DNA of 34,693 nucleotides from Bradyrhizobium sp. (GTDB taxonomy: Bacteria; Pseudomonadota; Alphaproteobacteria; Rhizobiales; Xanthobacteraceae), in contig JAUXWH010000091.1 of assembly GCA_030681365.1 (NCBI GenBank), forward strand, positions 1-34,693. The letters are read 5' to 3'. This document shows positions 15,306 through 24,757 of this stretch, piece after piece. Position 1 is the first letter of the stretch. Each line of letters opens with the position of its first letter. The translations under genes and the position numbers were made by a program. Under the pieces are notes generated by a model. The model searched no databases. It had not been told where the DNA came from and was given only the letters and a program-made list of their open reading frames with translations.

Positions 15306-16238
15306 ATGAGCCATCTGGTCCTTCGCACCAAACTGCGCCTGCGCAATGCGGCCAAGGCGGCCGGCGATGCCGTCGTCGGCGCGTTGACGGTCGGGCTGCT
15401 GCGCACCACCCGCTTTTTCGATCCTTTCAAGACCGCGAACCGGTTCGGCCGCGCGTTGCGGTTTATCGGTCCGCGGCTGCGCGAAGACCGGATCGGCCGT
15501 GAAAATCTCAAGGCCGCGTTCCCCGAAAAGTCCCCTGAAGAGATCGAGAAGATCCTGGCCGGCGTCTGGGACAATCTCGGCCGCATCGGCGCCGAATTCG
15601 CCCATCTCGACCACATCTGGGATTACGACATCGATCATCCCGAGAGAAGCCGGGTCGAAATCCCCCAGCGAACCCACGAATTGTTTGCCCAGCTCAAGAA
15701 CGACGGCAAGCCGGCCCTGATCTTCGCAAGCCATCTCGGCAATTGGGAATTGCCGGCACTGGCCGCGGTTGCGCACGGGCTGGATGCCGCCATCCTGTTC
15801 CGGCGGCCGAACAGCCAGTCCGCCGATCGCGCCATCGAACGCATCCGCACGGTGAAGATGGGCACCCTGATCGCGGCAGGCCGCGAGGCGCCCCTGAAGC
15901 TCGCGGAAGCGCTGCAAAAGGGCCAGCACGTCGCCATGCTGGTCGATCAGTATCTCACCAACGGCGTCGAGGTGACTTTCTTCGGCCGCAAGACCAGGGC
16001 CAACCCGATGCTGGCGCGCCTGCTGCGCCAAGTCGACTGCCCGATCCACGGCACCCGCATCATCCGCCTGCCCGGCAACCGCTTTCGCGCCGAACTGTCC
16101 GAAGAAGTAAAGCCGGTGCGCGACGCGGACGGCAAAGTCGACATCCAGGGCACGATGCAGGCGGTCACCTCGGTGGTCGAGGGCTGGATCCGCGAATATC
16201 CGGACCAGTGGCTGTGGCTGCATCGAAGGTGGCGGTAG
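15306..16238 (+). CDS. lpxXL: Lipid A very-long-chain acyltransferase LpxXL
   Basis: 310 aa, LpxL/HtrB lysophospholipid acyltransferase family. The HX4E catalytic motif is ASHLGNWE (His143, Glu148). An N-terminal hydrophobic stretch (VVGALTVGLL) would tether it to the inner membrane. MLVDQYLTNGVEVTFFGRKT is a typical second block. It transfers the VLCFA from AcpXL to lipid A. It follows fabF1XL by 20 bases; the zinc alcohol-dehydrogenase-like gene found before lpxXL in some Rhizobium clusters is absent here. The C-terminus DQWLWLHRRWR is the usual ending of the family. Confidence 0.92.
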   Translation: MSHLVLRTKLRLRNAAKAAGDAVVGALTVGLLRTTRFFDPFKTANRFGRALRFIGPRLREDRIGRENLKAAFPEKSPEEIEKILAGVWDNLGRIGAEFAHLDHIWDYDIDHPERSRVEIPQRTHELFAQLKNDGKPALIFASHLGNWELPALAAVAHGLDAAILFRRPNSQSADRAIERIRTVKMGTLIAAGREAPLKLAEALQKGQHVAMLVDQYLTNGVEVTFFGRKTRANPMLARLLRQVDCPIHGTRIIRLPGNRFRAELSEEVKPVRDADGKVDIQGTMQAVTSVVEGWIREYPDQWLWLHRRWR

Positions 16239-16242
16239 CGCC

Positions 16243-16382
16243 GTAGCCCGGATGGAGCGCAGCGGTCGCGCAAAGCGCCGCCCGTGGCGCGCAATCCGGG
16301 ATTTCGCGTAACGCAACGCCGGCTCCGGATTGCGCCATCGCCTCGGCGCTTCGCGCCGACCCGTTGGCTCCATCCGGGCTAC
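16243..16382. repeat. Long imperfect palindrome with GTAGCCCGGATGGAGC arms
   Basis: GTAGCCCGGATGGAGC (16243-16258) and GCTCCATCCGGGCTAC (16367-16382) are exact reverse complements. The interior contains secondary pairs such as GCAATCCGG/CCGGATTGC. It lies 4 bases after the lpxXL stop, so transcripts of the VLCFA operon would end in or near it. The arm sequence is one I know as a dispersed repeat in many proteobacteria including Bradyrhizobium. Confidence 0.85.
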
Positions 16383-16396
16383 GTTCACTGCCTCAA

Positions 16397-16475
16397 CGTC
16401 ATTGCGAGCGCAGCGAAGCAATCCATTCTTTCTTTCCGCTGTGAGATGGATTGCTTCGCTGCGCTCGCAATGACG
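16397..16475. repeat. Palindromic REP-like element, copy 2
   Basis: CGTCATTGCGAGCGCAGCGA begins a 79-bp near-perfect palindrome that ends CTCGCAATGACG. Arms pair through GAAGCAATCCA/TGGATTGCTTC. It lies between the convergent lpxXL and PotF-like genes, next to another palindrome. The interior (TTCTTTC) closely matches copy 3. Confidence 0.9.
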
Positions 16476-16491
16476 GATGACAGAGTGCGCC

Positions 16492-17604
16492 TTACCTCCC
16501 CGTCTTTACCCGGGTCCAGAGCCGGTTGATTACGCGCTGGGTCGCCGGGTCGCGCGCGGTGATCACGAACAGCTTCTGGATCGTGGCCTCGTCCGGATAG
16601 ATGTTCCTGTCGTTCAAGATCTTCGGATCGATAAGCTTCTGGCTCGCCAGATTGCCATTGGCGTAGGACAGGAAATCGGAGTTTCTGGCCGCGACCTCTG
16701 GCCGGTAGAGATAGTTGATCAGTTCATAGGCTTCGGCGACGTTGTTGGCGTCGGCGGGTATCGCGAGATTGTCGAAGAACATCTGCGCGCCCTCTTTCGG
16801 AATTGCATAGCCGATCTCGATACCGTTTTTGGCTTCCGCCGCGCGGCTTCGCGCCTGCATGATGTCGCCGGACCAGCCCACCACGAAGCAGATTTCGCCG
16901 GAGGCCATCGCGCCGAGATATTCCGACGAATGAAACTTGCGGACGAAGGGCCGGATCTTGCCGACGAGACCGGCGGCCTTGTCGAGGTCGGCCGGCTTGG
17001 TCGAATTGGGATCGAGCCCGAGATAGCTCAGGGCGGCAGGGAGAATATCATCGGCGGAATCCAGCATGTGAATGCCGCACTCCTTGAATTTTTCCAGGTT
17101 CTCCGGCTTGAAGACGATGTCCCAGCTGTCGATCCTGGCGTCGGGCCCAAGAAGCTTTTGCGCCATCTTGACGTTGTAGCCGATTCCAGTGGTGCCCCAC
17201 ATGTAGTTGGCGCCATAGCTGTTGCCGGGATCGTAGGTGGCGAGCCTTTTGGTCACCATCGGCCAGGCGTAGGCAAGGTTCGGCAGCTTCGACTTGTCGA
17301 GCTTGATGAAAACCTTCGCGGTGATCTGGCGCTGCAGGAAATAGCCGGTGGGAACGACGACGTCGTAACCGGACTTTCCGGCGAGCAGCCGCGTCTCCAG
17401 GGTCTCGTTGGCGTCGAACGTATCGTAGACGACCTTGATGCCGGTTTCTTTGGTAAAGTCCTCGAGCACCCCTGGCGCCATATAGTTCGACCAATTGTAG
17501 AAATTGACGGTGCGCTGCTGCGCCTTCGCAGGCAGCGAACACAACGCCAGCACCGCGGCCATCGCGGCGGCGAACGGGACGTGAGAACGGTTGCGCAGCT
17601 GCAT
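16492..17604 (-). CDS. Periplasmic polyamine-binding protein (PotD/PotF-like)
   Basis: 370 aa from ATG 17604, with AGAGGG about 9 bases upstream; the longer frame start is disfavoured. Signal peptide MQLRNRSHVPFAAAMAAVLA with a predicted cut after AKA (residues 26-28). The mature protein begins with VNFYNWSNYMAPGVLEDFTK, the hallmark of spermidine/putrescine binding proteins, followed by LAGKSGYDVVVPTGYF, YMWGTTGIGYN and NDRNIYPDEA. It should capture polyamines for an ABC importer, but no permease or ATPase gene adjoins it. It lies 13 bases after an aminotransferase gene and may be co-transcribed with it. Confidence 0.9.
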   Translation of the reverse strand: MQLRNRSHVPFAAAMAAVLALCSLPAKAQQRTVNFYNWSNYMAPGVLEDFTKETGIKVVYDTFDANETLETRLLAGKSGYDVVVPTGYFLQRQITAKVFIKLDKSKLPNLAYAWPMVTKRLATYDPGNSYGANYMWGTTGIGYNVKMAQKLLGPDARIDSWDIVFKPENLEKFKECGIHMLDSADDILPAALSYLGLDPNSTKPADLDKAAGLVGKIRPFVRKFHSSEYLGAMASGEICFVVGWSGDIMQARSRAAEAKNGIEIGYAIPKEGAQMFFDNLAIPADANNVAEAYELINYLYRPEVAARNSDFLSYANGNLASQKLIDPKILNDRNIYPDEATIQKLFVITARDPATQRVINRLWTRVKTGR

Positions 17605-17617
17605 CCCGACTTTCCCT

Positions 17618-18781
17618 CTAGCGGCGATGCACCGCGTCCGACAGCCGTTCCAGCGCGGTGTCGAGCGTGGCATCGTTCTTGGAAAAACAAAACCGCACCA
17701 CCGACGTCACCGGATTTTCCTCATAGAAAGCCGACACCGGGATCGCCGCGACCTTGTAGTCGGTGACGATGCGCTTGCAGAACGCCTCGTCGCTCTCGTT
17801 CAGTCCGAGCGGTGAAAGATCGACCGTGAGAAAATACGTACCCTGCGATCTGAGCACCGGAAATCCGATGCGCTCCAGGCCTTTTGTCAGCCGATCCCGG
17901 CTGCGCGCCAGTTGCTTGCGCATGTCGAGAAAGTAATCCGCCGGCTTGCCGAGGCCGTAGGCGACCGCGACCTGCAAATTGGGCGCGGTGGTGAAGGTGA
18001 GAAACTGATGCACCTTGGCGGCGACGCGCAACAACGGCGGTGCGGCGCAGACGAAACCGACCTTCCAGCCGGTCAGCGAAAAAATCTTGCCGGCGGAGCC
18101 GACCTTGATGGTGCGGTCGCGCATGCCCGGAATGGTAATCAGCGGGATATGTTCGCGGCCGTCGAAGATCACATGCTCCCAGACTTCGTCGCAGATCGCG
18201 ATCGTGTCGAATTCCTGACAGTACCGCGCCAGCAATTCGAGGTCCTCGCGCGGATAGACCACGGCCGCGGGATTGAGCGGATTGTTGAACAGCACGGCTT
18301 TGGTCTTGTGGTTGAATACGCCCTGCAGCGCCTCCTCGGTCAGCCGCCAATGCGGTGGCTCCAGCCGCACCAGCCGCGGGATGCCGCCGGCCTGCCGGAT
18401 GATCGGCAAATACGAATCGTATACCGGCTGGAAGCACACCACCTCGTCACCGGGCTCGACCACGGCCAGAATGGACGCTGTCAGCGCCTCGGTGCCGCCT
18501 GATGTGACCATCACCTCGGTCATCGGATCGAGTTCGAGGCCGTGCCAGCGGCCGTAATGGGCCGCGATCGCCTGTCGGAGCTCCGGCAGGCCCATCATCG
18601 ACGGATACTGATTGTAGCCGTCCATCACCGCATCCGCCGCGGCCCGCCTGATATCCTCCGGTCCGGGATGGTCGGGAAAGCCCTGGCCGAGATTGATGGC
18701 GTTGTTGTCGCGGGCGGCCTGCGACATCGCCTCGAAGACCGTGACGGGAAGATCCGCAAAAACCTTGTTCATGGACGTCAT
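17618..18781 (-). CDS. PLP-dependent class I/II aminotransferase
   Basis: 387 aa fold-type I aminotransferase. Lys232 in SAGKIFSLTGWK is the Schiff-base lysine, Asp198 in ICDEVWEH contacts the PLP nitrogen, and NNPLNPAA carries the conserved Asn-Pro. The N-terminus NAINLGQGFPDHPGPEDIRR resembles the YbdL/kynurenine-aminotransferase-like group that often uses methionine, glutamine or aromatic amino acids. The exact substrate cannot be read from sequence. It starts 8 bases after the rhodanese gene, with ATG 18772 as a possible alternative start. Confidence 0.9.
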   Translation of the reverse strand: MTSMNKVFADLPVTVFEAMSQAARDNNAINLGQGFPDHPGPEDIRRAAADAVMDGYNQYPSMMGLPELRQAIAAHYGRWHGLELDPMTEVMVTSGGTEALTASILAVVEPGDEVVCFQPVYDSYLPIIRQAGGIPRLVRLEPPHWRLTEEALQGVFNHKTKAVLFNNPLNPAAVVYPREDLELLARYCQEFDTIAICDEVWEHVIFDGREHIPLITIPGMRDRTIKVGSAGKIFSLTGWKVGFVCAAPPLLRVAAKVHQFLTFTTAPNLQVAVAYGLGKPADYFLDMRKQLARSRDRLTKGLERIGFPVLRSQGTYFLTVDLSPLGLNESDEAFCKRIVTDYKVAAIPVSAFYEENPVTSVVRFCFSKNDATLDTALERLSDAVHRR

Positions 18782-18789
18782 GGCAAAGG

Positions 18790-19125
18790 TCAGCCGCCGC
18801 TCTTGGTCGGCAATCCCGCGGCCTTCCAGCCGATGATTCCGCCAGCGAGATGCTTGTCGTAGGCAAAGCCCGCGGCCTGCGCCGCCAGCGAGGACGTCAC
18901 CGATCGCTTGCCCGAGCGGCAGGCGAAAACCACCTCCTTGCCCTGCGGATCCGGAATATCCCTCGCATCGAAGTTCGAAAGCGGAACGACGACGCCACCG
19001 GGATAGGCTTCGACGGCAACCTCATTGGTCTCGCGGACATCCACCAGCAGATAGCGGCCCTCCGCCATGCCCCTCGATACCTCCTCCGGCGTCAAATCGT
19101 GCACTTGATGACCCTGGTCCACCAC
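18790..19125 (-). CDS. Single-domain rhodanese-like protein
   Basis: About 111 aa. The active-site loop CRSGKRS (Cys69 from the GTG start) has the six-residue loop of sulfurtransferases, preceded by YLLVDVRETNE and followed by HLAGGIIGWKAAGLP. I favour GTG 19125 because GGGAG lies 7 bases upstream; the frame continues to an ATG at 19155. The protein likely moves sulfane sulfur, perhaps between thiol metabolites. It heads a probable three-gene transcript with the aminotransferase and the binding protein. Confidence 0.88.
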   Translation of the reverse strand: MVDQGHQVHDLTPEEVSRGMAEGRYLLVDVRETNEVAVEAYPGGVVVPLSNFDARDIPDPQGKEVVFACRSGKRSVTSSLAAQAAGFAYDKHLAGGIIGWKAAGLPTKSGG

Positions 19126-19247
19126 TGAAAATCTCCCCCCGCAATCCAAGCGCATCCCGCTGCGCGTATCCCGTTCGCTTTGGCGCCAAAGTCGCCTCTG
19201 GCGCGACGAAAATCAAGCGCTGGAGGTCCGTTTGAGAGCGCCTGAAG

Positions 19248-21146
19248 CTAGATAATGACCTGCGTTCCGACCTCGACCACGCGCCCGGTGGGGATCTGGA
19301 AATAGTCGGTGGCGTCATTGGCCGACTTGCTCAGCGCAATAAACAGATGGTCCTGCCATTGCGGCATGCCGGAGTGGGGGGACGGCTTCAGCGAGCGCCG
19401 CGACACGAAGAACGACGTCGCCATGATGTCGAACTGCCAGCCGAGCTTGCGCGCGATCACCAGCGCCTTGGGGACGTTCGGAGATTCCATGAAGCCGAAA
19501 CGCAGCCGGACGGTCGAGAATTTGTCGCTGATCTTCTCCATCCGGACGCGTTCGGCGACGTCGACGCGCGGCGTCTGCGCGGTCTCGATGGTCAGGATCA
19601 CATTGTGCTCGTGCAGCACCTTGTTGTGCTTGAGATTATGCAACAGCGCGGTCGGCACGAAACTGGGGTCGCTGGTGAGGAATACCGCGGTGCCCTTGAC
19701 GATGTGAGGCGGGCGCTTTTCCAGGCTCTTGATCAGGTCATCGAGCGGCACCTCGATGCGCCGCGTCTTTAGTATCAGGATCGCGGCGCCGCGGCGCCAG
19801 GTCCAGACCATGCCGGCCATCAGGATGCCGAACAGCAGCGGCACCCAGGCGCCTTCGAGCAGCTTCATGAAATTCGCGGCGAAGAACGTCATGTCGACGA
19901 CGATGAGCGGCACGATCACCGCAGCAGCCGTGGCCGCTTTCCAATTCCACAACTTCCAGATCACGACGAAGCCCATGATGCCATCGACCACCATGGTGGT
20001 GGAGACGGCGATGCCATAGGCGGAGGCCAGCCCGCTCGAGGTGCGGAACAGCAGCACCAGCAGCAGCACACCGATCAGCAACAGCCGGTTGACGCGCGGC
20101 AGATAGATCTGGCCGGCATGCGCCTCCGAAGTGTAGCGGACCTCGAAGCGCGGCAGCAGGCCGAGCTGCACCGCCTGGCGGATCAGCGAAAAGGCCCCCG
20201 TGATCACGGCCTGGCTCGCAATCACCGTCGCCGCGGTCGCCAGCAGCACCAGCGGTATCAGCGCTATTTCCGGAACCATCCGGTAGAACGAGTTCTCGAT
20301 CGCCGCGGGATGGGCGAGCACCAATGCGCCCTGGCCGAAATAGTTGATCAGCAGCGCCGGCAATACGAAGTAGAACCATCCGGCCTGGATCGGCTTGCGT
20401 CCGAAGTGCCCCAGATCCGCATACAGCGCCTCGCCGCCGGTCACCGCGAGAAAAACCAGTCCCAGCGTTACCAGTCCGATGGTTCCATGCGAGAACAGGA
20501 ACTGGATCGCGTACCAGGGATTGATCGCCGCCAGCACCGTGGGGTCATCGCTGATATGCAGCAGGCCCAACACCGCCAGCGTGACGAACCACAGCATCAT
20601 GACCGGCCCAAAAGCGGCTGCGACGCGGGCGGTACCACTGCTTTGCACGGAGAACAGCCCGACCAGAATCAGGATCGTCAGCGGTACGACGTAGTCCGCG
20701 AGCGCCGGCGTTACGAGTTTGAGGCCTTCGACCGCCGACAATACCGAAATCGCCGGCGTGATCATGGAGTCGGCGATGAACATCGAGGCGCCGATGACGC
20801 CCAGCGCCAGCAGCACCCAGCTTCGCCGGCCGAGCGCGCGTTGACCGAGCGCCATCAGCGACAGCGTGCCGCCCTCGCCGTTGTTGTCGGCGCGCAGCAA
20901 CAGCAGCACGTATTTCGTGGTGACGACGATGAACAGCGACCACAGGATCATGCTGAGAACGCCGAGCACGATGTCGCGCGTTACCGGGCCGCCATGCGCC
21001 GCCGCGTGGGCGGCCTCGCGAAACGCATACAGCGGAGAGGTGCCGATATCGCCGAACACCACGCCGATGCTGCCCAACGTCAGGGCCCAAAAGCCGGCGG
21101 TCGCCGGCGCCGCCTCTTGGGCTTCGGTTGATGGAACAAGAGCCAT
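19248..21146 (-). CDS. kup: Low-affinity potassium transporter Kup
   Basis: 632 aa. The N-terminal [20 protein letters not shown] is the Kup signature, followed by [16 protein letters not shown] and [16 protein letters not shown]. About 12 membrane helices occupy residues 20-450 and a 180-residue cytoplasmic C-terminal domain ends in [14 protein letters not shown]. It is a proton-coupled K+ uptake system of the inner membrane. ATG 21146 is the only sensible start. Single gene, with no Kdp or Trk genes nearby. Bradyrhizobium-type genomes often carry several kup copies, so numbering is not assigned. Confidence 0.96.
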   Translation of the reverse strand: MALVPSTEAQEAAPATAGFWALTLGSIGVVFGDIGTSPLYAFREAAHAAAHGGPVTRDIVLGVLSMILWSLFIVVTTKYVLLLLRADNNGEGGTLSLMALGQRALGRRSWVLLALGVIGASMFIADSMITPAISVLSAVEGLKLVTPALADYVVPLTILILVGLFSVQSSGTARVAAAFGPVMMLWFVTLAVLGLLHISDDPTVLAAINPWYAIQFLFSHGTIGLVTLGLVFLAVTGGEALYADLGHFGRKPIQAGWFYFVLPALLINYFGQGALVLAHPAAIENSFYRMVPEIALIPLVLLATAATVIASQAVITGAFSLIRQAVQLGLLPRFEVRYTSEAHAGQIYLPRVNRLLLIGVLLLVLLFRTSSGLASAYGIAVSTTMVVDGIMGFVVIWKLWNWKAATAAAVIVPLIVVDMTFFAANFMKLLEGAWVPLLFGILMAGMVWTWRRGAAILILKTRRIEVPLDDLIKSLEKRPPHIVKGTAVFLTSDPSFVPTALLHNLKHNKVLHEHNVILTIETAQTPRVDVAERVRMEKISDKFSTVRLRFGFMESPNVPKALVIARKLGWQFDIMATSFFVSRRSLKPSPHSGMPQWQDHLFIALSKSANDATDYFQIPTGRVVEVGTQVII

Positions 21147-21307
21147 GATGCTGAAAACGCTCTGTCGGTTGATGAGACCCGGGCCGGCTATCGACGCCTT
21201 CCTGCGAAGCTTGTCAACCGATCCACCCTAGCACCGCTGGCCATGCGGATCTCGCCCGCAAAAGCGGCTTGTTCACAGCCTAAAAGGTAATATAGTAGTG
21301 GTATCGA

Positions 21308-22135
21308 TTACGGCTTCAGGCCGGGGGGCAGCGGCGGATCCTCACGCATCAGGGTGATGGTCACGCGGCGGTTGGCCGACAGCGTCGGATCGTCGGGGAA
21401 CAGCGGCTGACTATCGGCCTTTCCCGAGACGGCAAAGATGTGGGAGGACGGTACGCCTTCCCACTCCAGGATCTGGCGCACGGCGTTGGCACGGTCCGCC
21501 GAAAGATCGAACGGCCCGTACTCGTTGCGCGACGGCACGAAGCCCGCCGCGGTGTGCCCGATAATCGAGATACGCAGCGGCGTCGCCTTGAGCGGACCGG
21601 CAAGCTTCTGGATCAGCCGGCGGGTGCGCTCATACGGCACCTTGGAGCCGTCGGCGAACATCGAGCGGCCGTCCTGGTCGACGATTTCCAGGTTGAGGCC
21701 CGCATTGGTTTCCTCGAACATGATGTGTTTGGAAATTTCGGTCAGCTCCGGCATGTCCTGCAGCGCCTGGCGCAGCGAAGCCGAGGCCAGCGCGAATTCG
21801 CGATCGATTTTCAGCCGGGCGCCCTGCGCCAGGCTGTTTTCCTTCTCATCCGGCGTCGGCGTATTGGAGGCCTCTTCGGGGGGAATATGCGCGGCATTCT
21901 TCAGCTTTGCCCGGGTCGGCAGGCCATCGGATTCGATGATGCCGGAATAGCGCGCCTCGGTCTGCACGCCGAACGCGTCGCGCATCGAACCGGCGACGAC
22001 CTTCAGCTTCGCCGAATCCTGGGTGGAGAACGCGACCAGCATCACGAAGAACGCCAGCAGCAACGCCATCAGATCGGCAAAGGTCACGAACCAGCCGTGA
22101 CCGCCATGTGCCTCTTCGCGTTTTTTCTTGGCCAT
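21308..22135 (-). CDS. motB: MotB/OmpA-type stator protein
   Basis: 275 aa. A short basic N-terminus precedes one membrane helix, WFVTFADLMALLLAFFVMLV, with Asp21 at the position of the ion-binding Asp of MotB. The periplasmic C-terminal OmpA-like domain reads ISIIGHTAAG and DLSADRANAVRQILEWEGV, ending with ANRRVTITL, for peptidoglycan anchoring. It lies 32 bases after the MotA-like gene, so they form one stator unit. No other flagellar gene is in the window; it may be a flagellar or alternative-function stator. Confidence 0.88.
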   Translation of the reverse strand: MAKKKREEAHGGHGWFVTFADLMALLLAFFVMLVAFSTQDSAKLKVVAGSMRDAFGVQTEARYSGIIESDGLPTRAKLKNAAHIPPEEASNTPTPDEKENSLAQGARLKIDREFALASASLRQALQDMPELTEISKHIMFEETNAGLNLEIVDQDGRSMFADGSKVPYERTRRLIQKLAGPLKATPLRISIIGHTAAGFVPSRNEYGPFDLSADRANAVRQILEWEGVPSSHIFAVSGKADSQPLFPDDPTLSANRRVTITLMREDPPLPPGLKP

Positions 22136-22167
22136 GTTCTATGCCCGCCCCTGTATGTCGCCGTCTA

Positions 22168-22941
22168 TCAAGCGGGAGCCAGCTCGCCCTCTTCGTGGCG
22201 ATGTTTTTCGGGCAGATAGGCCAGCAGCATTTCGCGCACCAGCGTCGGGCTCTTGGAATCGCGGATCATCAGAATGCCGTCGATGATCAGCGTGCGGTTG
22301 GTTTCCTCGTCGATCAGCCTGCCATGCAGCTTGTCGGCGATCGGCAGGCAGATCAGGTTCGCCACCAGTGCGCCATAAAGCGTCGCCAGCAAGGCCACCG
22401 CCATGAAGGGGCCGAGCTTGGAGGGATCCGACATGTTCGAGAACATTTGCACCATGCCGAGCAGCGTGCCGATCATGCCGAAGGCCGGCGCGCAGTCGCC
22501 GATGGCGCGATAGATCTTGGAACCTTCGTTCAGATGCAGCAGGAAATTATCGCGGTCGCGCTCGAGATTGTCGCGGATGAATTCCAGGTCGTAGCCGTCG
22601 GCCACGTAGCGAATTCCCTTGGCGAGGAACGGCTCTGACGTTTCGACCTTCTCCAGGCCGACCGGACCCTGCTTGCGCGCGATCTCGGCGATGCGGGCCA
22701 GTTCGTCGACCAGGTCGCGCGCCGAGAGGCTGCTGAGCGTGAAGGCGAGCTTGGCGCCGAGCGGCAAGCCATGAATCATCGCCGAGAGCGGGAAACGGAT
22801 CAGCGTCGCGGCGAACGATCCGCCGAAGATGATGATGACGGCATGGATGTCGTAGAACATCCGGAAATCGCCGCCCATCAGGACCAGCGTAGACAGTACG
22901 ATCGCGCCGGCGACCAGGCCAAGCAGGGTGGCGATATCCAT
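22168..22941 (-). CDS. motA: MotA/PomA-type stator protein
   Basis: 257 aa from ATG 22941, with GGAG 6 bases upstream; a longer in-frame start at 22998 lacks this. Four membrane helices are visible: two near the N-terminus (IATLLGLVAGAIVLSTLVLM and VIIIFGGSFAATLI) and two after a cytoplasmic loop (APAFGMIGTLLGMVQMF and VALLATLYGALVANLICLP). Conserved prolines of the MotA channel lie in CAPAFGM and ICLPIAD. The short length is closer to PomA than to 295-aa E. coli MotA. It is co-directional with motB. Confidence 0.88.
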   Translation of the reverse strand: MDIATLLGLVAGAIVLSTLVLMGGDFRMFYDIHAVIIIFGGSFAATLIRFPLSAMIHGLPLGAKLAFTLSSLSARDLVDELARIAEIARKQGPVGLEKVETSEPFLAKGIRYVADGYDLEFIRDNLERDRDNFLLHLNEGSKIYRAIGDCAPAFGMIGTLLGMVQMFSNMSDPSKLGPFMAVALLATLYGALVANLICLPIADKLHGRLIDEETNRTLIIDGILMIRDSKSPTLVREMLLAYLPEKHRHEEGELAPA

Positions 22942-23187
22942 TATGAACTCCGACGCGTACGCACTCGACCGGCCGTTCTGGGCGGTGACGCCGCCCATCC
23001 GGGGCCGCGCAAGAGGAACCCTACGTCGCTGCCATTAAAGACGCGTAAAGGTTAAGCGTCGGCGAGCAGTAATAGACCGTGGCAGCGGCCGCTCGACGCC
23101 GCGCCGCGTAAAGGTCTTGCTAACCATGAGCCGCGGACCGACGCACCCGCGTTGCCGGAGAGGAGCGTTTTGGCTCCCCGATGCCCG

Positions 23188-24015
23188 TCAGCCCGCAGCC
23201 ATGCCCGTCAGTTCGAGGCTGAGCGCGCGCAACCGACGGCGGGCGTCCTCGTCGCAGGCTTGCGGATGGGCTTGCGCCTCATTCATGCCGTTGAAGAACA
23301 GTCCGCTCTTGTCAGCGACATCTACGCCCGCGGCGAGATGCAGGATCGCTTCGCCGCCCTGCTCCACGGTGGAGATCGGCGTCACACCGCCGGCGCGCAC
23401 CATGGTGGTGTTCATATAGGTGGCGGGATGCAGCGCATTCACGGTTACGCCGGATCCCGCGAGTTCTCTCGCCAGATCGATCGTAAACATGATCTGCGCC
23501 AGCTTGCTCTGCGCATAGGCGCGGCCGCCGCTGTAGCCCCTGGTGATCATGACATCGTCGAAATCGATTGGGTGCTGACCGAGCGAAGCGACGTTGACAA
23601 TCCGCGACGGCGCACTTGCCCGCAACAAGGGCAGCAGCAGATGCGCGAGTAGAAAGCCGGAGAGATAATTGACGGCGAAGCGCAGTTCGTGTCCGTCCCG
23701 GCTAGTCTGCCGCGACGGGCCTTCGTTCTGCGATCCGATCCCGGCATTGCTGACGAAAACATCCAGCCGCGTGTGGTCGGCAACCACCGCTCCGGCAAGC
23801 CTGCGCACCTCGGCAAGCGAGGAAAGATCGGCCTGATAGAACACGGGCTCAGCGCCCCCTGCCCGCCTGATCTGCTCGATCAAGGCTTTGGCCCGCACGC
23901 CGTCGCGGCCATGGATCAGGACCCTGGCGCCGGCTCCTGCGAGTCTGGCGGCGACGTAGCGGCCGACGCCGTCGGTCGAGCCTGTGATCAGGACCGTTTT
24001 GCCGTCCATCTCCAT
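23188..24015 (-). CDS. Short-chain dehydrogenase/reductase
   Basis: 275 aa classical-to-extended SDR. Nucleotide-binding TGSTDGVG (11-18), NAG (90-92), catalytic Ser144, and YAQSK with Tyr167 and Lys171. Overall similarity is to retinol-dehydrogenase/protochlorophyllide-reductase-like SDRs (the DLSSLAEVRRLAG stretch). Substrate unknown. ATG 24015 is a natural start. Its stop is about 250 bases before motA on the same strand, so it is probably a separate transcript. Confidence 0.87.
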   Translation of the reverse strand: MEMDGKTVLITGSTDGVGRYVAARLAGAGARVLIHGRDGVRAKALIEQIRRAGGAEPVFYQADLSSLAEVRRLAGAVVADHTRLDVFVSNAGIGSQNEGPSRQTSRDGHELRFAVNYLSGFLLAHLLLPLLRASAPSRIVNVASLGQHPIDFDDVMITRGYSGGRAYAQSKLAQIMFTIDLARELAGSGVTVNALHPATYMNTTMVRAGGVTPISTVEQGGEAILHLAAGVDVADKSGLFFNGMNEAQAHPQACDEDARRRLRALSLELTGMAAG

Positions 24016-24037
24016 GCCGTAAACCGCGTCTTCCCGG

Positions 24038-24757
24038 TCAGTGAATTTCAGCGGAGCGCTTCAGCGCGTCTTTCAGTTTCTCAAGCGTAAAATCCTTGCT
24101 GCGCGCGATCTCGAGAATCGGCGTTTCGCGGCGGGCGCAGAGTTCGCAGGCGTCCGGCACCTTCGCTGCGATATCGTGCGGGATCACGATCGCGCCGTGG
24201 CTGTCGGCGTGAATGAGATCGTCGGAACGCACCGTCATGCCGGCGACGCGGACCTCGCCGCCGAAGCTTTCGGCGTGAACCCAGGCATGCGACGGGCCGA
24301 TCGAGCCTGCCAGCGCCTGGAAGCCGGGCGCCCATTGCGGGATGTCGCGGATCGAGCCGTCGGTGATGACGCCGAGACAGCCCAGCGCCTTGTGCACGTT
24401 GCTCTGCACCTCGCCCCAAAACGCGCCGTAGCCGACGTCGGGGCCGTCGATGTCCTGGATCACGGTGATGCGCGGGCCGTGGCCGGTGCCGACATATTCG
24501 TAATAGTCGATGCGCCGTTTCGACGCCTCGTCGGCCGGCAGCCCGGACTTCACCACCGAGCGGATCGTCACCGTGCGCGCATACCCGACCATCGGCGGCA
24601 GATCGGGAAACGGACAGACCAGCGGCTTGGTGGTGTAGCCGATCAGGCGGCGTTCCGGGGCGACGATTTCCATCGCATTGCAGATGGTCGGGGTGTCGTA
24701 GCGCGCCAGGGCTTCCAGGACGGATGCGGGCAGCGGCGCGGATGCGGATTTCGTCAC
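24038..24757 (-). CDS. RraA-like / 4-hydroxy-4-methyl-2-oxoglutarate aldolase family protein
   Basis: 239 aa from GTG 24757, preceded by GGAGAG 8 bases away. The motif GVITDGSIRDIP (D133, R137, D138) is the divalent-metal and substrate site of the RraA/HMG-aldolase family. VQDIDGPDVGYGAFWGEV and VRSDDLIHADSHGAIVIP are typical of the family in soil alphaproteobacteria. It is more likely a class II pyruvate aldolase or oxaloacetate decarboxylase than an RNase E inhibitor. It lies 22 bases upstream of the SDR gene, same strand. Confidence 0.82.
   Translation of the reverse strand: MTKSASAPLPASVLEALARYDTPTICNAMEIVAPERRLIGYTTKPLVCPFPDLPPMVGYARTVTIRSVVKSGLPADEASKRRIDYYEYVGTGHGPRITVIQDIDGPDVGYGAFWGEVQSNVHKALGCLGVITDGSIRDIPQWAPGFQALAGSIGPSHAWVHAESFGGEVRVAGMTVRSDDLIHADSHGAIVIPHDIAAKVPDACELCARRETPILEIARSKDFTLEKLKDALKRSAEIH

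Noticed and set aside
15282..16421. 379-codon minus-strand open frame
   Set aside because: Antisense of lpxXL, which has the HX4E motif and operon context; the frame also runs into a palindromic repeat.
23033..23060. CtrA-type binding site upstream of motA
   Set aside because: TTAA half-sites occur but with 13 rather than 7 bases between them, so the canonical spacing is not met.
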